Made by a program: the position numbers and the translations under genes. Source: Spirosoma sp. (GTDB lineage Bacteria; Bacteroidota; Bacteroidia; Cytophagales; Spirosomataceae). From it: a DNA stretch of 64,000 bases. The stretch covers positions 643,832-707,831 of the forward strand of contig NZ_JAPLET010000015.1 of assembly GCF_026391055.1 (NCBI RefSeq), read 5' to 3'. The stretch's first letter is position 1; each line of letters starts with the position of its first letter. Shown here piece by piece: positions 17,874-27,058 of this stretch. Under the pieces are notes generated by a model, which saw nothing but the letters and a program-made list of their open reading frames with translations, ran no database searches and was not told where the DNA came from.

Positions 17874-18716
17874 ATGCGGTACTTATTATTCATTTATATT
17901 AGTCTTCATGCTAGTCTTGCAAAAGGCCAACTCGACACTATCTACACGAATAAAGAAAAAATTGCCTGTTCTGTTAAGGAAGTCACTCCAGATGCTATTC
18001 AATTTACTTATCCCAACGAGACAATAGTAAATTCTCTTTATAAAAATACAATACAAAAAGTGGTCTTCCGCTCTGGGCGAACACAGGTTTTTTCTGAATC
18101 GTCGCCCTTAATAGAAATTGACGGTATCGAAGATTATGGTAAGGTGACTATCACACAGGTCGAGGGCGAACTGAAAGGGCTTTATAAAATAGGTGAAGTC
18201 AGCTCTTCCTCTCGTGGTGGTACTGCTTATTCAAATGTTGATCGAGTAAAAGAACGGGCATTGAATAAACTGAAAATGGAAGCTGTCATGCGTGGAGCTA
18301 ACTTAATCTACATGGCTTATCAGAAAACAGAGGGCAATCGTTATGGCGGGTACTTCCAGTCAGCAAAAGCTGCTGAAACAATATATAGTGGCGTTGCCTA
18401 CTCCAATAATCTGCTAAAAAAGCAGGAGTTAATTGACAGATTATCAGGTGCTGACTTTCTTGTGTCTGATAAGCAGATCGTTTTGCTTAAGGGAATGGCT
18501 ATTTATAAGGCGGAGTATTCTCTTGAATATATTAAGACTGATATACGGATATTGCGTGTTTATGAGGAAGGGAGTCAACTCTTTGTTGAAGCTAAAATTC
18601 GCAATTTCGAAAGTAGCGCGTTTCGAGTTGTTCGGTTTAATGACAGCACGTTCACGCTGCTTGCCGAAGACAAAAATAAAATCATGAATTTTATTGTTCC
18701 ATTCAAAAGCCAATAG
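17874..18716 (+). CDS. AT-rich gene for an exported protein of unknown function
   Basis: 280 residues. The signal peptide MRYLLFIYISLHASLAKGQ is short but clear. A central segment, VKERALNKLKMEAVMRGANLIYMAYQKTEG (about 120-150), resembles the helix-strand core of the YbjQ/DUF4156/RcsF-like fold, where a product of many paralogs folds metals or small ligands; this likeness is by eye only. The N-terminal part has a stretch typical of small beta domains (DTIYTNKEKIACSVKEVTPDAIQFTYP). Base composition is much more AT-rich than mdh or the downstream genes. It is enclosed between the real mdh 3' end and a diverged second mdh 3' end, suggesting arrival by recombination. Function unknown. Confidence 0.75.
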   Translation: MRYLLFIYISLHASLAKGQLDTIYTNKEKIACSVKEVTPDAIQFTYPNETIVNSLYKNTIQKVVFRSGRTQVFSESSPLIEIDGIEDYGKVTITQVEGELKGLYKIGEVSSSSRGGTAYSNVDRVKERALNKLKMEAVMRGANLIYMAYQKTEGNRYGGYFQSAKAAETIYSGVAYSNNLLKKQELIDRLSGADFLVSDKQIVLLKGMAIYKAEYSLEYIKTDIRILRVYEEGSQLFVEAKIRNFESSAFRVVRFNDSTFTLLAEDKNKIMNFIVPFKSQ

Positions 18717-18743
18717 CAAGTACTTGAATAGAATGGCGCTAGT

Positions 18744-18810
18744 CGTTCGGAACATGCATGGTGTACTGAGCACGCTGAACATTGGTGTGTAGTCGATAGC
18801 CCGCCTTCAT
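18744..18810 (+). repeat. Direct repeat, copy 2: diverged relic of the mdh 3' end
   Basis: In the mdh frame it reads VRNMHGVLSTLNIGV and a stop, compared with VRNMNGVLSTLNIGV in mdh. Four of five coding differences are synonymous and one changes N to H, so this copy evolved under protein-level constraint before being stranded. It has no start and encodes nothing by itself. Confidence 0.85.
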
Positions 18811-18860
18811 CGCTAAAAAACAAAAACCGGTCAGAACGATCGGTTTTTGTTTTTTAGCGA
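18810..18860. terminator. Perfect 20-bp hairpin after the mdh relic
   Basis: Arms 18810-18829 and 18841-18860 (TCGCTAAAAAACAAAAACCG and its complement) pair perfectly around an 11-base loop. It sits relative to copy 2 exactly where the 25-bp hairpin sits relative to mdh, and it also ends the AT-rich gene's transcript. Confidence 0.8.
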
Positions 18861-18954
18861 TTCAACACACGAAAATGGCTTTTCATGAGAATACCGATGG
18901 TCTTACGGACCGGTTACATTTAACTATGCATCGGTTTTCAAAAAATTCTTCCTC

Positions 18955-19614
18955 ATGAAATACCTTATTACAACCGCTTTTATTCTAGGGACAACTGTGG
19001 CCAGCATAGCCCAAACCCGCGAAATCTACACCAATTCAAATTTCAGCACGCTGGCCAAAGATCATAAAGTGCTAGCGATTCTGCCTTTCAAAACAGCCCT
19101 TCAACTGCGACCTAAAGAGGTCGAAAAAAACGGGGGACCAGCAGGTGTCGCTGCGCTTGAAAAGCGCGAAGGACTAGGCGTACAAAGCGCGGTTCATTCA
19201 TACTTTTTAAAGCGAAAAGAAAGTAACGACCTCAACATTGATGTGCAGGACCCCGCACGAACCAATGCTTTACTGGAACGGAATGCTGTTACCTACGAAA
19301 CCTTGTCAGGATTTACGGCTGAAGAATTAGCCAAGATACTAAACGTTGACGCCATCGTTTCGGGTACGTTCGAAAGCACCCAACCTATGTCAAATGGGGC
19401 AGCTGTGGCTATGGCGCTTACCATTGGTTATGGCGGCCCAACAAATACGGGAAAAGCAACCATCAGTATCAACGATGGGAAAACAGGTGAACTGCTTTGG
19501 AAATACGACAAAACGCTTTCGCGTGGGTTTGGCAGCAATACCGGTACCATCATTACAACAATAATGCGTAAGGCTTCACGGCAGTTACCTTACGATAAGG
19601 ATTTTAAAAATTAG
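18955..19614 (+). CDS. Secreted CsgG/LpoB-like protein
   Basis: 219 residues with a signal peptide ending at VASIAQ. Mature sequence features VLAILPFKTAL near residue 40, then a helix, and later TAEELAKILNVDAIVSGTFE (about 122-141) and an ISINDGKTGELLWKYD strand pair. This order of beta-alpha elements (..aVLPF.., ..ga..vdaivsG.., ..riid..tGeilw..) is the pattern of CsgG/LpoB/TolB-N-type proteins. There is no lipobox, unlike CsgG or LpoB. Neighbours give no clue to a secretion or cell-wall partner. It follows the mdh relic after 145 bp and ends in its own terminator. Confidence 0.65.
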   Translation: MKYLITTAFILGTTVASIAQTREIYTNSNFSTLAKDHKVLAILPFKTALQLRPKEVEKNGGPAGVAALEKREGLGVQSAVHSYFLKRKESNDLNIDVQDPARTNALLERNAVTYETLSGFTAEELAKILNVDAIVSGTFESTQPMSNGAAVAMALTIGYGGPTNTGKATISINDGKTGELLWKYDKTLSRGFGSNTGTIITTIMRKASRQLPYDKDFKN

Positions 19615-19630
19615 CTTGATCGCCGATGAA

Positions 19631-19673
19631 GTAAAAATCCCCCGCCAGAACATCGGCGGGGAATTTTTACTTT
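19631..19673 (+). terminator. Terminator after the CsgG-like gene
   Basis: GTAAAAATCCCCCGCC and GGCGGGGAATTTTTAC form a 16-bp stem with one mismatch; the 3' arm supplies the T-run. Confidence 0.75.
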
Positions 19674-19718
19674 AGGTCTTGCCGTCACAAAGCCGCCAGC
19701 CTGATATTCAATAGCCAA

Positions 19719-21188
19719 TTAAATGAAAATCTGGTATTGCAGCGTCAATTGTCCGCGTCGGCCACCGGCTGAGAGTGGCGACGTAGATGAAGAGGGTTCA
19801 TAATAAGGTCGGTTCTGGTAGTCGAGCGTGAACTTGCCGTTATGGCCTTTAATGAGGTAGTTCAGGCCGACGTTATACACGCCGAGCGTATTGGTAACGC
19901 GCTGGTAGTTGGCTAGCTGAGCCTGTACATAAGGCATCAGCGTGCCGTTGCCCGCGCCGAATAAATCTCGTCTCATCAGATAGCCGACTTGGCCGTATAC
20001 CACACTGCCCGTGCCGAACATTGGAAACGTATTGCCCTGGGTGTTGCCTAAGCCACCGGGGCGCTGGGCCGCTGCAATGTCGCTGGCGGGGTTAAGTGCT
20101 CCGTTGAAACGCAGGTAATTATTGCCGTAATCGGTATGGAAATAGCCAAGGTATGCGTTGATGGCCGTTCCTTTCGCTTTGTTCAGCGGCCTGTCCATGT
20201 ACGCGGCTACCGACCATAAGTTCATGTTCTCATAAACCGTATCGCCCGGTGCTGCCAGATGAACCATTGCTTTTTTCTGGGTAATGAAACCGGCCTCGAG
20301 GTTAAGTATGCGTCGGGCACCGAGGTAAGTGCCCGTAATATAGCCCGGAACCTGATTCGTCTCCTTGTCGAGGAACTGCCACATGAACAGGCCCTGAAAC
20401 TGCTTGTTATGCCCTTTTAGCGCAAAAATAGAATTGGGGCCGTAGGTCGGCAGGGCAGCACCGTTTGTCTGAATAGGAAACGGATCGCTCATGACAACCC
20501 GGTAGTCGAGATGACCAACCTGACCACGGGCGTAAAGACTTAGCTTTCGGGAAAACTCATCCGTCTGGTCGACGGTAGCCTGCGCAAACACGGGTACGTC
20601 CATGGTCATGATACTGCTCACACTGGGGGATGAAAAGCGGGATAGTCCGTTGACAATCGTTAATCCACCCCCAATTTTCAGGTAATCTTTATTTTTCCAG
20701 ACCACGTATTCACTCACGGCATCGTGGAAGAAAGCCTGAATTTTCCGGTTCGATGAGCCGGTCTGGTTAAAGCCGCCATTCAGGTAGTTGAAATTGTTCA
20801 TTCCGAACTGGAGGTACAGAAAGACGTGGTCGCTGATCTGGCCGAATAATTGCATCCGGGTGCGACGAAGGCCAATAGACAGGGTGTTGTCTTTAGGTAC
20901 GCCAATTACCGTTGAGCCGGGGTTGCTTTGGTTGAACTGAAGCCAGGTCTGGTTTAAAAACGTCGCTTTAAAAAAATGAGAGCCCGATTCGTTCAGGTTG
21001 TACTTCAACTCGTTCTTCTCTGCTGCCGGCTTTGGGGCGGGTGCCTGATTGGCTTTTTCAGAGACGATGATTGATGGTGTTGGCTTCTTCGTTGTGTCGG
21101 CGGGCAAGGTGGTGGACTGCTGAGCAAAGGCTAACTGACTTGACAACAGCAACGCACTTACCCAAACAGGTTTCATAGATGTATTCAT
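19719..21188 (-). CDS. Outer-membrane porin-like beta-barrel protein
   Basis: 489 residues with a signal peptide ending near QLAFA. A linker rich in P, T, K and A (about 25-60) precedes alternating amphipathic strands with many aromatic residues (FGQISDHVFLYLQFGMNN, LSLYARGQVGHLDYRVVM) and a C-terminal strand ending in LQYQIFI, an outer-membrane insertion signature. The pattern resembles the phosphate-selective porin O/P group, but the specificity is not visible. A second ATG at 21176 is also possible. A -7 element lies 24-31 bp upstream. It stands alone, next to the efflux operon. Confidence 0.8.
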   Translation of the reverse strand: MNTSMKPVWVSALLLSSQLAFAQQSTTLPADTTKKPTPSIIVSEKANQAPAPKPAAEKNELKYNLNESGSHFFKATFLNQTWLQFNQSNPGSTVIGVPKDNTLSIGLRRTRMQLFGQISDHVFLYLQFGMNNFNYLNGGFNQTGSSNRKIQAFFHDAVSEYVVWKNKDYLKIGGGLTIVNGLSRFSSPSVSSIMTMDVPVFAQATVDQTDEFSRKLSLYARGQVGHLDYRVVMSDPFPIQTNGAALPTYGPNSIFALKGHNKQFQGLFMWQFLDKETNQVPGYITGTYLGARRILNLEAGFITQKKAMVHLAAPGDTVYENMNLWSVAAYMDRPLNKAKGTAINAYLGYFHTDYGNNYLRFNGALNPASDIAAAQRPGGLGNTQGNTFPMFGTGSVVYGQVGYLMRRDLFGAGNGTLMPYVQAQLANYQRVTNTLGVYNVGLNYLIKGHNGKFTLDYQNRPYYEPSSSTSPLSAGGRRGQLTLQYQIFI

Positions 21189-21211
21189 GTATCGGTAACT
21201 ATGGTAATAAA

Positions 21212-21219
21212 CAAAGCTA
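21212..21219 (-). promoter_or_regulatory. -7 promoter element of the porin gene
   Basis: On the minus strand TAGCTTTG followed by T matches TAnnTTTG and predicts a start about 17 nt before the ATG at 21188. Confidence 0.6.
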
Positions 21220-21314
21220 TCGCCGTTACCCGGAACAGAAGGCGTGTAGCAGTTAAATTGTAATTAAACTTAGGGTAGGGGTAGCTAATCTGCCTGAAAA
21301 CGCTTAGAAATTGG

Positions 21315-21353
21315 CAAAAAAAGAGCCGCCTGCTTATAACACAGGCGGCTCTT
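21315..21353 (-). terminator. Terminator of the efflux operon
   Basis: On the minus strand AAGAGCCGCCTG, a short loop and CAGGCGGCTCTT are followed by a run of T. It ends the four-gene efflux operon. Confidence 0.85.
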
Positions 21354-21370
21354 CCAGTTCATTACTTACA

Positions 21371-24300
21371 TTATACTTCAGCGTGTTTTGCCGATACCGG
21401 CTTGTCTTTTTTACCCGTTATCCGGCCATAGAGCCGACGCATACCGTTAAAAGCATTCTCAAACGTCAGATAAACTGTTGGCACCAGAACCAGCGTCAGC
21501 AACAGGGAGCTGATCAGACCACCGATGATTACCCAGGCCAGACCATTCTTCGATTCTGAACCGTCGCCCGTTGCCAGCGCCATCGGTAACAGACCAATGG
21601 CCATCGCAATGGTTGTCATCAAAATGGGGCGAATTCGTTCGCGACCTGCTTCTACGAGGGCATCGACGGTACTTTTGCCTTCTTCCTTCTGCTGGTTGGC
21701 AAAGTCGACCAGCAGAATCGCGTTCTTGGCTACCAGACCAATCAGCATGATCATCCCCAGCATAACGAAGAAGGAGATGGCCTGCTCGGCCAGCGCCAGG
21801 GCGAGGAAGGCCCCGATAATGGCCATTGGAATGGAGAACAGGACAACGAACGGCCGGAAATACGAGTTATACAGGGCTACCATCAGCAGATACACGAACG
21901 TGATCGCCAGACCCAGGGCAATACCCAGGCTGCTGAATGCATCCGACTGCCGCTCCAAATCACCTTTGAGCTGGTAGGTTACGCCACCCGGTAGTTGCTT
22001 GGTCTTGAGTATGTTGTCAATTTCTGTACCCACGGTACCCGTTGGGCGGCCAACCACGTTGGCATTGACAAACAACGAGCCTACCCGGTTGTAGCGGGTC
22101 AACTGTGTGGCTCCCGTACCCAATTCAAGATCAGCAATCTGACGGATTTCGATCAATTTGCCCTGTCCATCCGGCACGGTCAGGTTACCGACATCATCCT
22201 TGCTCTGGCGGTTGAACTTGTTGAGTTCGACCCGTATGTCATAGTCGCGGCTGCCAACCCGGTACTTACTGTCTGTATTTCCCGAGAAGGCCGTTTGGAG
22301 CGTAGCCCCCACATTGGCCACCGAAACACCGTACTGCGCCATTTGGCGACGGTCCAGATTCACTTTAAGTTCGGGCTTTGGGTCATCGACGGCAAGCTCA
22401 ACGTCAGTTGTGCCGCTCACCGATTTCACCACCTGCTTCACAACAGCGGCTGCCTGTTGTAGATCCTGTTGTGAGTTGCCTAACAACAGAATCTGAATCG
22501 GGGCTGCGTTGGCACCACCCGTAATGCCCACCGGTGCCGATTTCACGTTCAGGCCGGGCGTTTTCATGATCTGGGCTTTCGTCTGAGCGGCAAACTGTTC
22601 GATAGAAATCGCCCGCTCTCCTTTTGGCACGATGGTAACCGTAATCTCGGCTTTATGATAAGGCGTCGATCCCAGACCACCACCCGAAGCCGAGCTGGAA
22701 TACCCAACGTTGCTGTTGACTTTCGTAACCAGTTTGTTCTGCATCAGCTGCCTCTCGATAACCTGACAGATGCGGTTCGTTTCGGCCAGACTGTTGAACG
22801 GTTCTCCCTCGATCTGTACGATAAATTCGCCCTGATCACTCTGTGGGAAGAAGGTAGTACCAATAAAACCACCGCCTACGAGACCGAATGAGCCGATCAG
22901 CAACGTAATGGCCGTAAGATACACCCAGCGCTTATGACCCAGGCCCCAGACTAGCAGTCGGGCGTAGCCGTGCTTGAGTGAGTCAAATTGCCGCTCGAAC
23001 CAGGCCAGGAACCGCTTACCGGGACTACGACCGCTGAGGTCCGTTTCTTTAGCGAATCGCGAAGCCAGCAGGGGCGTAATGGTGAACGATACGACCAGCG
23101 ACATCAGCGTGGAGAAAACGACGACCAGCGAGAACTCCCGGATGATGTTCGCAATCAGTCCCTGTACGAAAACGAGCGGCAGGAACACCACTACGTCAAC
23201 CATTGTAATAGCGAGGGCCGTAAAGCCAATTTCATTCCGTCCGTCGAGCGAGGCCGTTCGCCGGTCTTTGCCCATTTCGAGGTGGCGGTAAATGTTTTCC
23301 AGAACCACAATGGAGTCATCGACCAGAATACCAACTACCAGCGACAGCGCCATGAGCGTCATCAGGTTGAGGGTAAAGCCCAGCAGATACATCGGCACAA
23401 ACACCGAAATAATCGACGCTGGTACCGATACCATCACAATAAAGGCGTTCCGGATACTGTGCAGGAATAGCAGCATCACCAGCGCTACGAGCACAACGGC
23501 AAACTCAAGGTCGAAAATAACCCCGTCGGCCGATGCCAGCGTATAGGTCGATGAGTCGCTGGTGACTTCGAACTTAAGGCCGATGTTAGCGTACTTTTTC
23601 TCGATGCTACCCAGAATACCCCGTACCTGCTGGCTAATGGCCACTGCGTTGGCGTCGGTTTGTTTCTGGATAGAGATACCGATGGATTCGCGCCCGTTGA
23701 TGCGGTTGATTGTTGTGGCGTCCGAAACGCCGTCAATCACCGTGGCTACATCTTGTAATGCCACCTGCGTGCCGTTCGTCGATGTTATAAGAGCCGCATT
23801 CCGTATCTGGTTGATGTCCGTAAACTTACCGGCCAGCCGAATCGCGTATTGCGCCTGATCCGTCTCTATGCGACCGGTTGGGTAGTCGAGGTTGGCCGAG
23901 TTGACCGCCTGCGTTACCTGCGCCAGCGAAAGGTTATACAGTTTCAACTTGTTAGGATCAACACTGATCCGGATTTCGCGCTCGCGTCCACCCGTTAAGG
24001 TCACCTGACCAACGCCGTCGACCTTCGTCAGCTGCGTCCGGATCTGATCATCGACCAAGTCATAGAGCTTGGTCGCTTCCAGATTGGCCCGAACTCCCAT
24101 CCGAATAACGGGAACGTCGTCTGTTGAGAATTTTTGCAGCGTTGGCGACTCTACTTCATCCGGTAGCTGCGACAACACGGCGTTGACTTTTCGCTGGGCA
24201 TCCTGCAAAGCCTGGTTTGGATCGGCACTGGCGCTCAGCTCAATCTGAATAACAGAAAGTCCTTCCTGACTGGTTGAGCTAATGTTTTTCAGGTTTTCAA

Positions 24301-24520
24301 GCGACGATACCGCATCTTCGAGTTTACGGGTTACCGAGTTCTCTACCTCACCGGCGGCTGCACCAGGATAGGTCGTAATGACGGTTACAACGGCCGCGTC
24401 GAATTTAGGCAGAAGGGTATAGTTGAGGCTTTTATAGGATATAATGCCTAACAGACCCAGGACCGTAAAAGCCACGACAACCAGCGTTGGGCGTTTTATG
24501 GCTATTTCAGTTACTGACAT
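21371..24520 (-). CDS. RND-family multidrug efflux transporter (AcrB/HAE1-like)
   Basis: 1049 residues, the usual size. This inner-membrane proton antiporter of a tripartite pump captures substrates in its periplasmic porter domain and passes them to an outer-membrane channel. An N-terminal membrane helix (IKRPTLVVVAFTVLGLLGI), two large periplasmic loops and two blocks of six helices are recognisable. The proton-relay pair DD is near 400-401 in VGILVDDSIVVLENIYRH. The C-terminus is hydrophilic (GKKDKPVSAKHAEV). It is the last gene of the operon, 20 bp after the adaptor gene. Drug versus other substrate cannot be told. Confidence 0.95.
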   Translation of the reverse strand: MSVTEIAIKRPTLVVVAFTVLGLLGIISYKSLNYTLLPKFDAAVVTVITTYPGAAAGEVENSVTRKLEDAVSSLENLKNISSTSQEGLSVIQIELSASADPNQALQDAQRKVNAVLSQLPDEVESPTLQKFSTDDVPVIRMGVRANLEATKLYDLVDDQIRTQLTKVDGVGQVTLTGGREREIRISVDPNKLKLYNLSLAQVTQAVNSANLDYPTGRIETDQAQYAIRLAGKFTDINQIRNAALITSTNGTQVALQDVATVIDGVSDATTINRINGRESIGISIQKQTDANAVAISQQVRGILGSIEKKYANIGLKFEVTSDSSTYTLASADGVIFDLEFAVVLVALVMLLFLHSIRNAFIVMVSVPASIISVFVPMYLLGFTLNLMTLMALSLVVGILVDDSIVVLENIYRHLEMGKDRRTASLDGRNEIGFTALAITMVDVVVFLPLVFVQGLIANIIREFSLVVVFSTLMSLVVSFTITPLLASRFAKETDLSGRSPGKRFLAWFERQFDSLKHGYARLLVWGLGHKRWVYLTAITLLIGSFGLVGGGFIGTTFFPQSDQGEFIVQIEGEPFNSLAETNRICQVIERQLMQNKLVTKVNSNVGYSSSASGGGLGSTPYHKAEITVTIVPKGERAISIEQFAAQTKAQIMKTPGLNVKSAPVGITGGANAAPIQILLLGNSQQDLQQAAAVVKQVVKSVSGTTDVELAVDDPKPELKVNLDRRQMAQYGVSVANVGATLQTAFSGNTDSKYRVGSRDYDIRVELNKFNRQSKDDVGNLTVPDGQGKLIEIRQIADLELGTGATQLTRYNRVGSLFVNANVVGRPTGTVGTEIDNILKTKQLPGGVTYQLKGDLERQSDAFSSLGIALGLAITFVYLLMVALYNSYFRPFVVLFSIPMAIIGAFLALALAEQAISFFVMLGMIMLIGLVAKNAILLVDFANQQKEEGKSTVDALVEAGRERIRPILMTTIAMAIGLLPMALATGDGSESKNGLAWVIIGGLISSLLLTLVLVPTVYLTFENAFNGMRRLYGRITGKKDKPVSAKHAEV

Positions 24521-24540
24521 GTACTAGTTCGTTTTAGGGT

Positions 24541-25644
24541 TTACGGATTGACCGCTACGGATGTGTCTGATTTACTCGCCCCGGCAGCCCCTGAGCTGAC
24601 CGTTACTTTAGCACCGTTACTCAAATTCAGCTGGCCATTGATTACCACGGGTTCCCCCTGCTTCAGCCCTTCCAGCACCTGATACTGGTCGCCGTTATCG
24701 TAGCCAAGCCGGATTTTACGCAATCGGGCTACGTTATTCTGCACCACATACACGCTGGCACTATCGGCACCGCCAACCAGTGCCCGGCGCGGGATGAACA
24801 AACCGGCAATTCCCTGTTTGAAGGTGAAGCTGGCGTTGGCCAGTGTTCCCGCTTTAAGCTGGTTTTTGTTGTTATTCGTCAGGTAAAGTTCAACCGGGTA
24901 ATTATGCAGGGCATCGCCTTTCGGGCTGATGTAATGCACCGTTCCGGAGAAAGTCACGCCCGGAAAAGCCTGAGCCGTAATGCGGGCTTTGTCGCCGAGT
25001 TTAAGCTGGTAAACGGCCTGCTCCGGTACATTGACAACCAGTTTCAAGTCCTGAAGGTTGATGACCGATGCCAGCACCGCACCCACGGCAACATATTCGC
25101 CATTCTCCACTTTCTTGTCGTACACATAGCCGCTGATGGGGGCCACCACCGCACCGTTGCCCAATACCCGTTGCTGCTGTTTTTCGTTCAGCAAGGCCGT
25201 AGCGTACTGGTCTTTGTATTTCTGGTAGGTTTCCTGGGTGACAGCTCCGCCCTTAAGCAAACGCTCGTAACGTTCCATTTCGCGTTTGGCATTTTCTACG
25301 GCCGTCTGGTTGTTCTGAACCACAATGCCCTGAACGTCATCCTGCACGTAACCCACCTGCTGGCCTTTTTTGACATAGGTGCCCAGTACCAGCTTAAAGT
25401 TTTGGAGTTTCCCCCGTGTCTCGGCAATGATATCGCCTTCGTTCTGAGCGGCTACGGTTCCCAACAGCGACAGACTCTGGTCCAGGCGCTCAAAGGAAAC
25501 GGGCGTCACATCGACAACGGGCGTTGTCTGAAACTGAACGGACGACGTTTTTGCCGCGTCAATATCTTTTTTGTTGTTGATCAATCGGAAAGCAATCAGC
25601 GCAATCAGGGCAGCTACCGCTCCAATAATTAATAGTCGTTTCAT
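24541..25644 (-). CDS. Periplasmic adaptor (membrane fusion protein) of the RND pump
   Basis: 367 residues. It links the RND pump to the TolC-type channel. An N-terminal hydrophobic anchor (residues 1-20) has no lipobox cysteine. The order is barrel-sandwich hybrid half (DIIAETRGKLQNFKLVLGTYVKKGQQVGYV), coiled-coil hairpin (VENAKREMERYERLLKGGAVTQETYQKYK), second lipoyl half (VVAPISGYVYDKKVENGEYVAVGAVLA) and beta-barrel domain. The C-terminal tail is rich in S, A and G. It lies 11 bp after the channel gene and 20 bp before the pump gene. Confidence 0.94.
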   Translation of the reverse strand: MKRLLIIGAVAALIALIAFRLINNKKDIDAAKTSSVQFQTTPVVDVTPVSFERLDQSLSLLGTVAAQNEGDIIAETRGKLQNFKLVLGTYVKKGQQVGYVQDDVQGIVVQNNQTAVENAKREMERYERLLKGGAVTQETYQKYKDQYATALLNEKQQQRVLGNGAVVAPISGYVYDKKVENGEYVAVGAVLASVINLQDLKLVVNVPEQAVYQLKLGDKARITAQAFPGVTFSGTVHYISPKGDALHNYPVELYLTNNNKNQLKAGTLANASFTFKQGIAGLFIPRRALVGGADSASVYVVQNNVARLRKIRLGYDNGDQYQVLEGLKQGEPVVINGQLNLSNGAKVTVSSGAAGASKSDTSVAVNP

Positions 25645-25655
25645 GGTAACTGGTT

Positions 25656-27023
25656 TTATTTTTGAGTGACGTATTGAAGAATAGTTCCCTGTGAATTTTC
25701 GTAATCTAAACGTGCCTGATACAGACTAATGAGTCTATTAGCCAAATTGTTCTGAGCCGTAGTCAGAGCATCTTTAGCGTCAATCAGTGTGACGGATGTC
25801 GCAATGCCTTCCTTGTACTCAAGTTCAGTAACGGACAGGATTTTGCGCGCTAGTTCGATGTTATCGCGTTCGCGCTGGATGTCGATGACCAAATTTTGGT
25901 AGCTGACCTGTGCGTTACTCAAACTCAACTGAGCCGACTCGCGCGCCAGAAGCTGCTGGAGCCGCAGCGTTTCCAGGTTCAGCCGATTTTCCCGATCCCG
26001 ATATTTACGTTGGTTGCCATCGAAGGGCGTCCAGTTGAGCGTCAGACCAATAGTCGAGCTTTTGAACCAGGGCAGACTTCCATCGAAAAAGCTGAACGTT
26101 TGTCGCTGGGCGTTGGTGGCATAAGTGCCATATAGTCCCAGTGACGGAAAATACCCCCGGTTGTTCGATTGCCTGTTAAGGTCCTGCAACTGGGTGTTCA
26201 AAACCAACTGCCGGAAATCGGGCCGGTTCTCGAAAAAACGACTGTCGGCTGCGGGCAACTCATTCACCTGTAACTCCTTTTCAATCTCCAGTGGCTGAAG
26301 GGTTAGCGTTTCGCTGAGGGGCATTCCCATCTGGTACTTCAGTTGGTTGATAGCCTGCTCGTAACTGCGGTTCGACTGCTCCAACTGCGACTGTAAATTG
26401 TTGCGATTCAGTTGGATACGCCCAAAGTCAATCTCGCGGGTTGTACCATTCTTTAACCGAACCTGTTCCTGCTGCAACAGCGTATCCGACGAGTTCAGGT
26501 TGCGAATGGTCAGGCGTTTCTGTAAATCAATGACAAGGGTTTGGTAATAGGCATTGGCGATGTTATAAGCCTGGGTTTGTTCTGCCTGTAGCGTAGCCTG
26601 TGCCTGTACCTGGGTCGAAATTTTAGCCGCTTTCAGGGCCAGTCCAAAAGAAGGGTCGAAGAGCTTCTGGTCTACTCGCCCGGTTAGCGTGGAGCTATAC
26701 TGGGTACCGAATTGAACGGGTAAGAAGGTGCCGGGTTGACCAAAAAACTCGCCGGGTAGCAGCTGCACCGGAATTTTAACGTTGTCGAGTACGGATCCGG
26801 ATATCCCCACCTGTGGGAGATTTCGCCCGATAACCTGCTGTGTCTGGGCCAGCGATATTTGCTCATTGACCCGCGCTATTTTAATATTCGGGTTATTAGC
26901 CCGTGCGTACTCAACGCACTGAGCGAGCGTAAACCCTCCCGGGGGTGCCGTCTGTGCGTTGGCCCACGTAGCCAGTGCGCTCAGCATCAGCAGCATCAGG
27001 GTAGTTTGCTTCATGCCTTTCAT
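25656..27023 (-). CDS. TolC-family outer-membrane efflux channel
   Basis: 455 residues with a signal peptide ending at TWANAQ. The two outer-membrane efflux repeats are visible as long amphipathic helices (ARANNPNIKIARVNEQISLAQTQ near the start; QVSYQNLVIDIQRERDNIELARKIL and TSVTLIDAKDALTTAQNNLANRLISLYQARLDYENSQG near the end). Conserved features such as ALxxNPxl-like ARANNPNI and the terminal LxxAxxxYxxAxxdYexalG pattern are present. It is the second gene of the operon, 35 bp after the regulator. Confidence 0.94.
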   Translation of the reverse strand: MKGMKQTTLMLLMLSALATWANAQTAPPGGFTLAQCVEYARANNPNIKIARVNEQISLAQTQQVIGRNLPQVGISGSVLDNVKIPVQLLPGEFFGQPGTFLPVQFGTQYSSTLTGRVDQKLFDPSFGLALKAAKISTQVQAQATLQAEQTQAYNIANAYYQTLVIDLQKRLTIRNLNSSDTLLQQEQVRLKNGTTREIDFGRIQLNRNNLQSQLEQSNRSYEQAINQLKYQMGMPLSETLTLQPLEIEKELQVNELPAADSRFFENRPDFRQLVLNTQLQDLNRQSNNRGYFPSLGLYGTYATNAQRQTFSFFDGSLPWFKSSTIGLTLNWTPFDGNQRKYRDRENRLNLETLRLQQLLARESAQLSLSNAQVSYQNLVIDIQRERDNIELARKILSVTELEYKEGIATSVTLIDAKDALTTAQNNLANRLISLYQARLDYENSQGTILQYVTQK

Positions 27024-27058
27024 TCTGTTTGGGAATCTATATCTAGTGAAAAATGGAA

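Noticed and set aside
17732..18860. Insertion sequence or prophage explanation for the mdh-flanked segment
   Set aside because: There are no terminal inverted repeats of IS type, no transposase and no integrase.
24904..25632. 242-codon plus-strand frame
   Set aside because: It lies antisense to the adaptor gene of the efflux operon, whose domains are complete, and has no recognisable domain.
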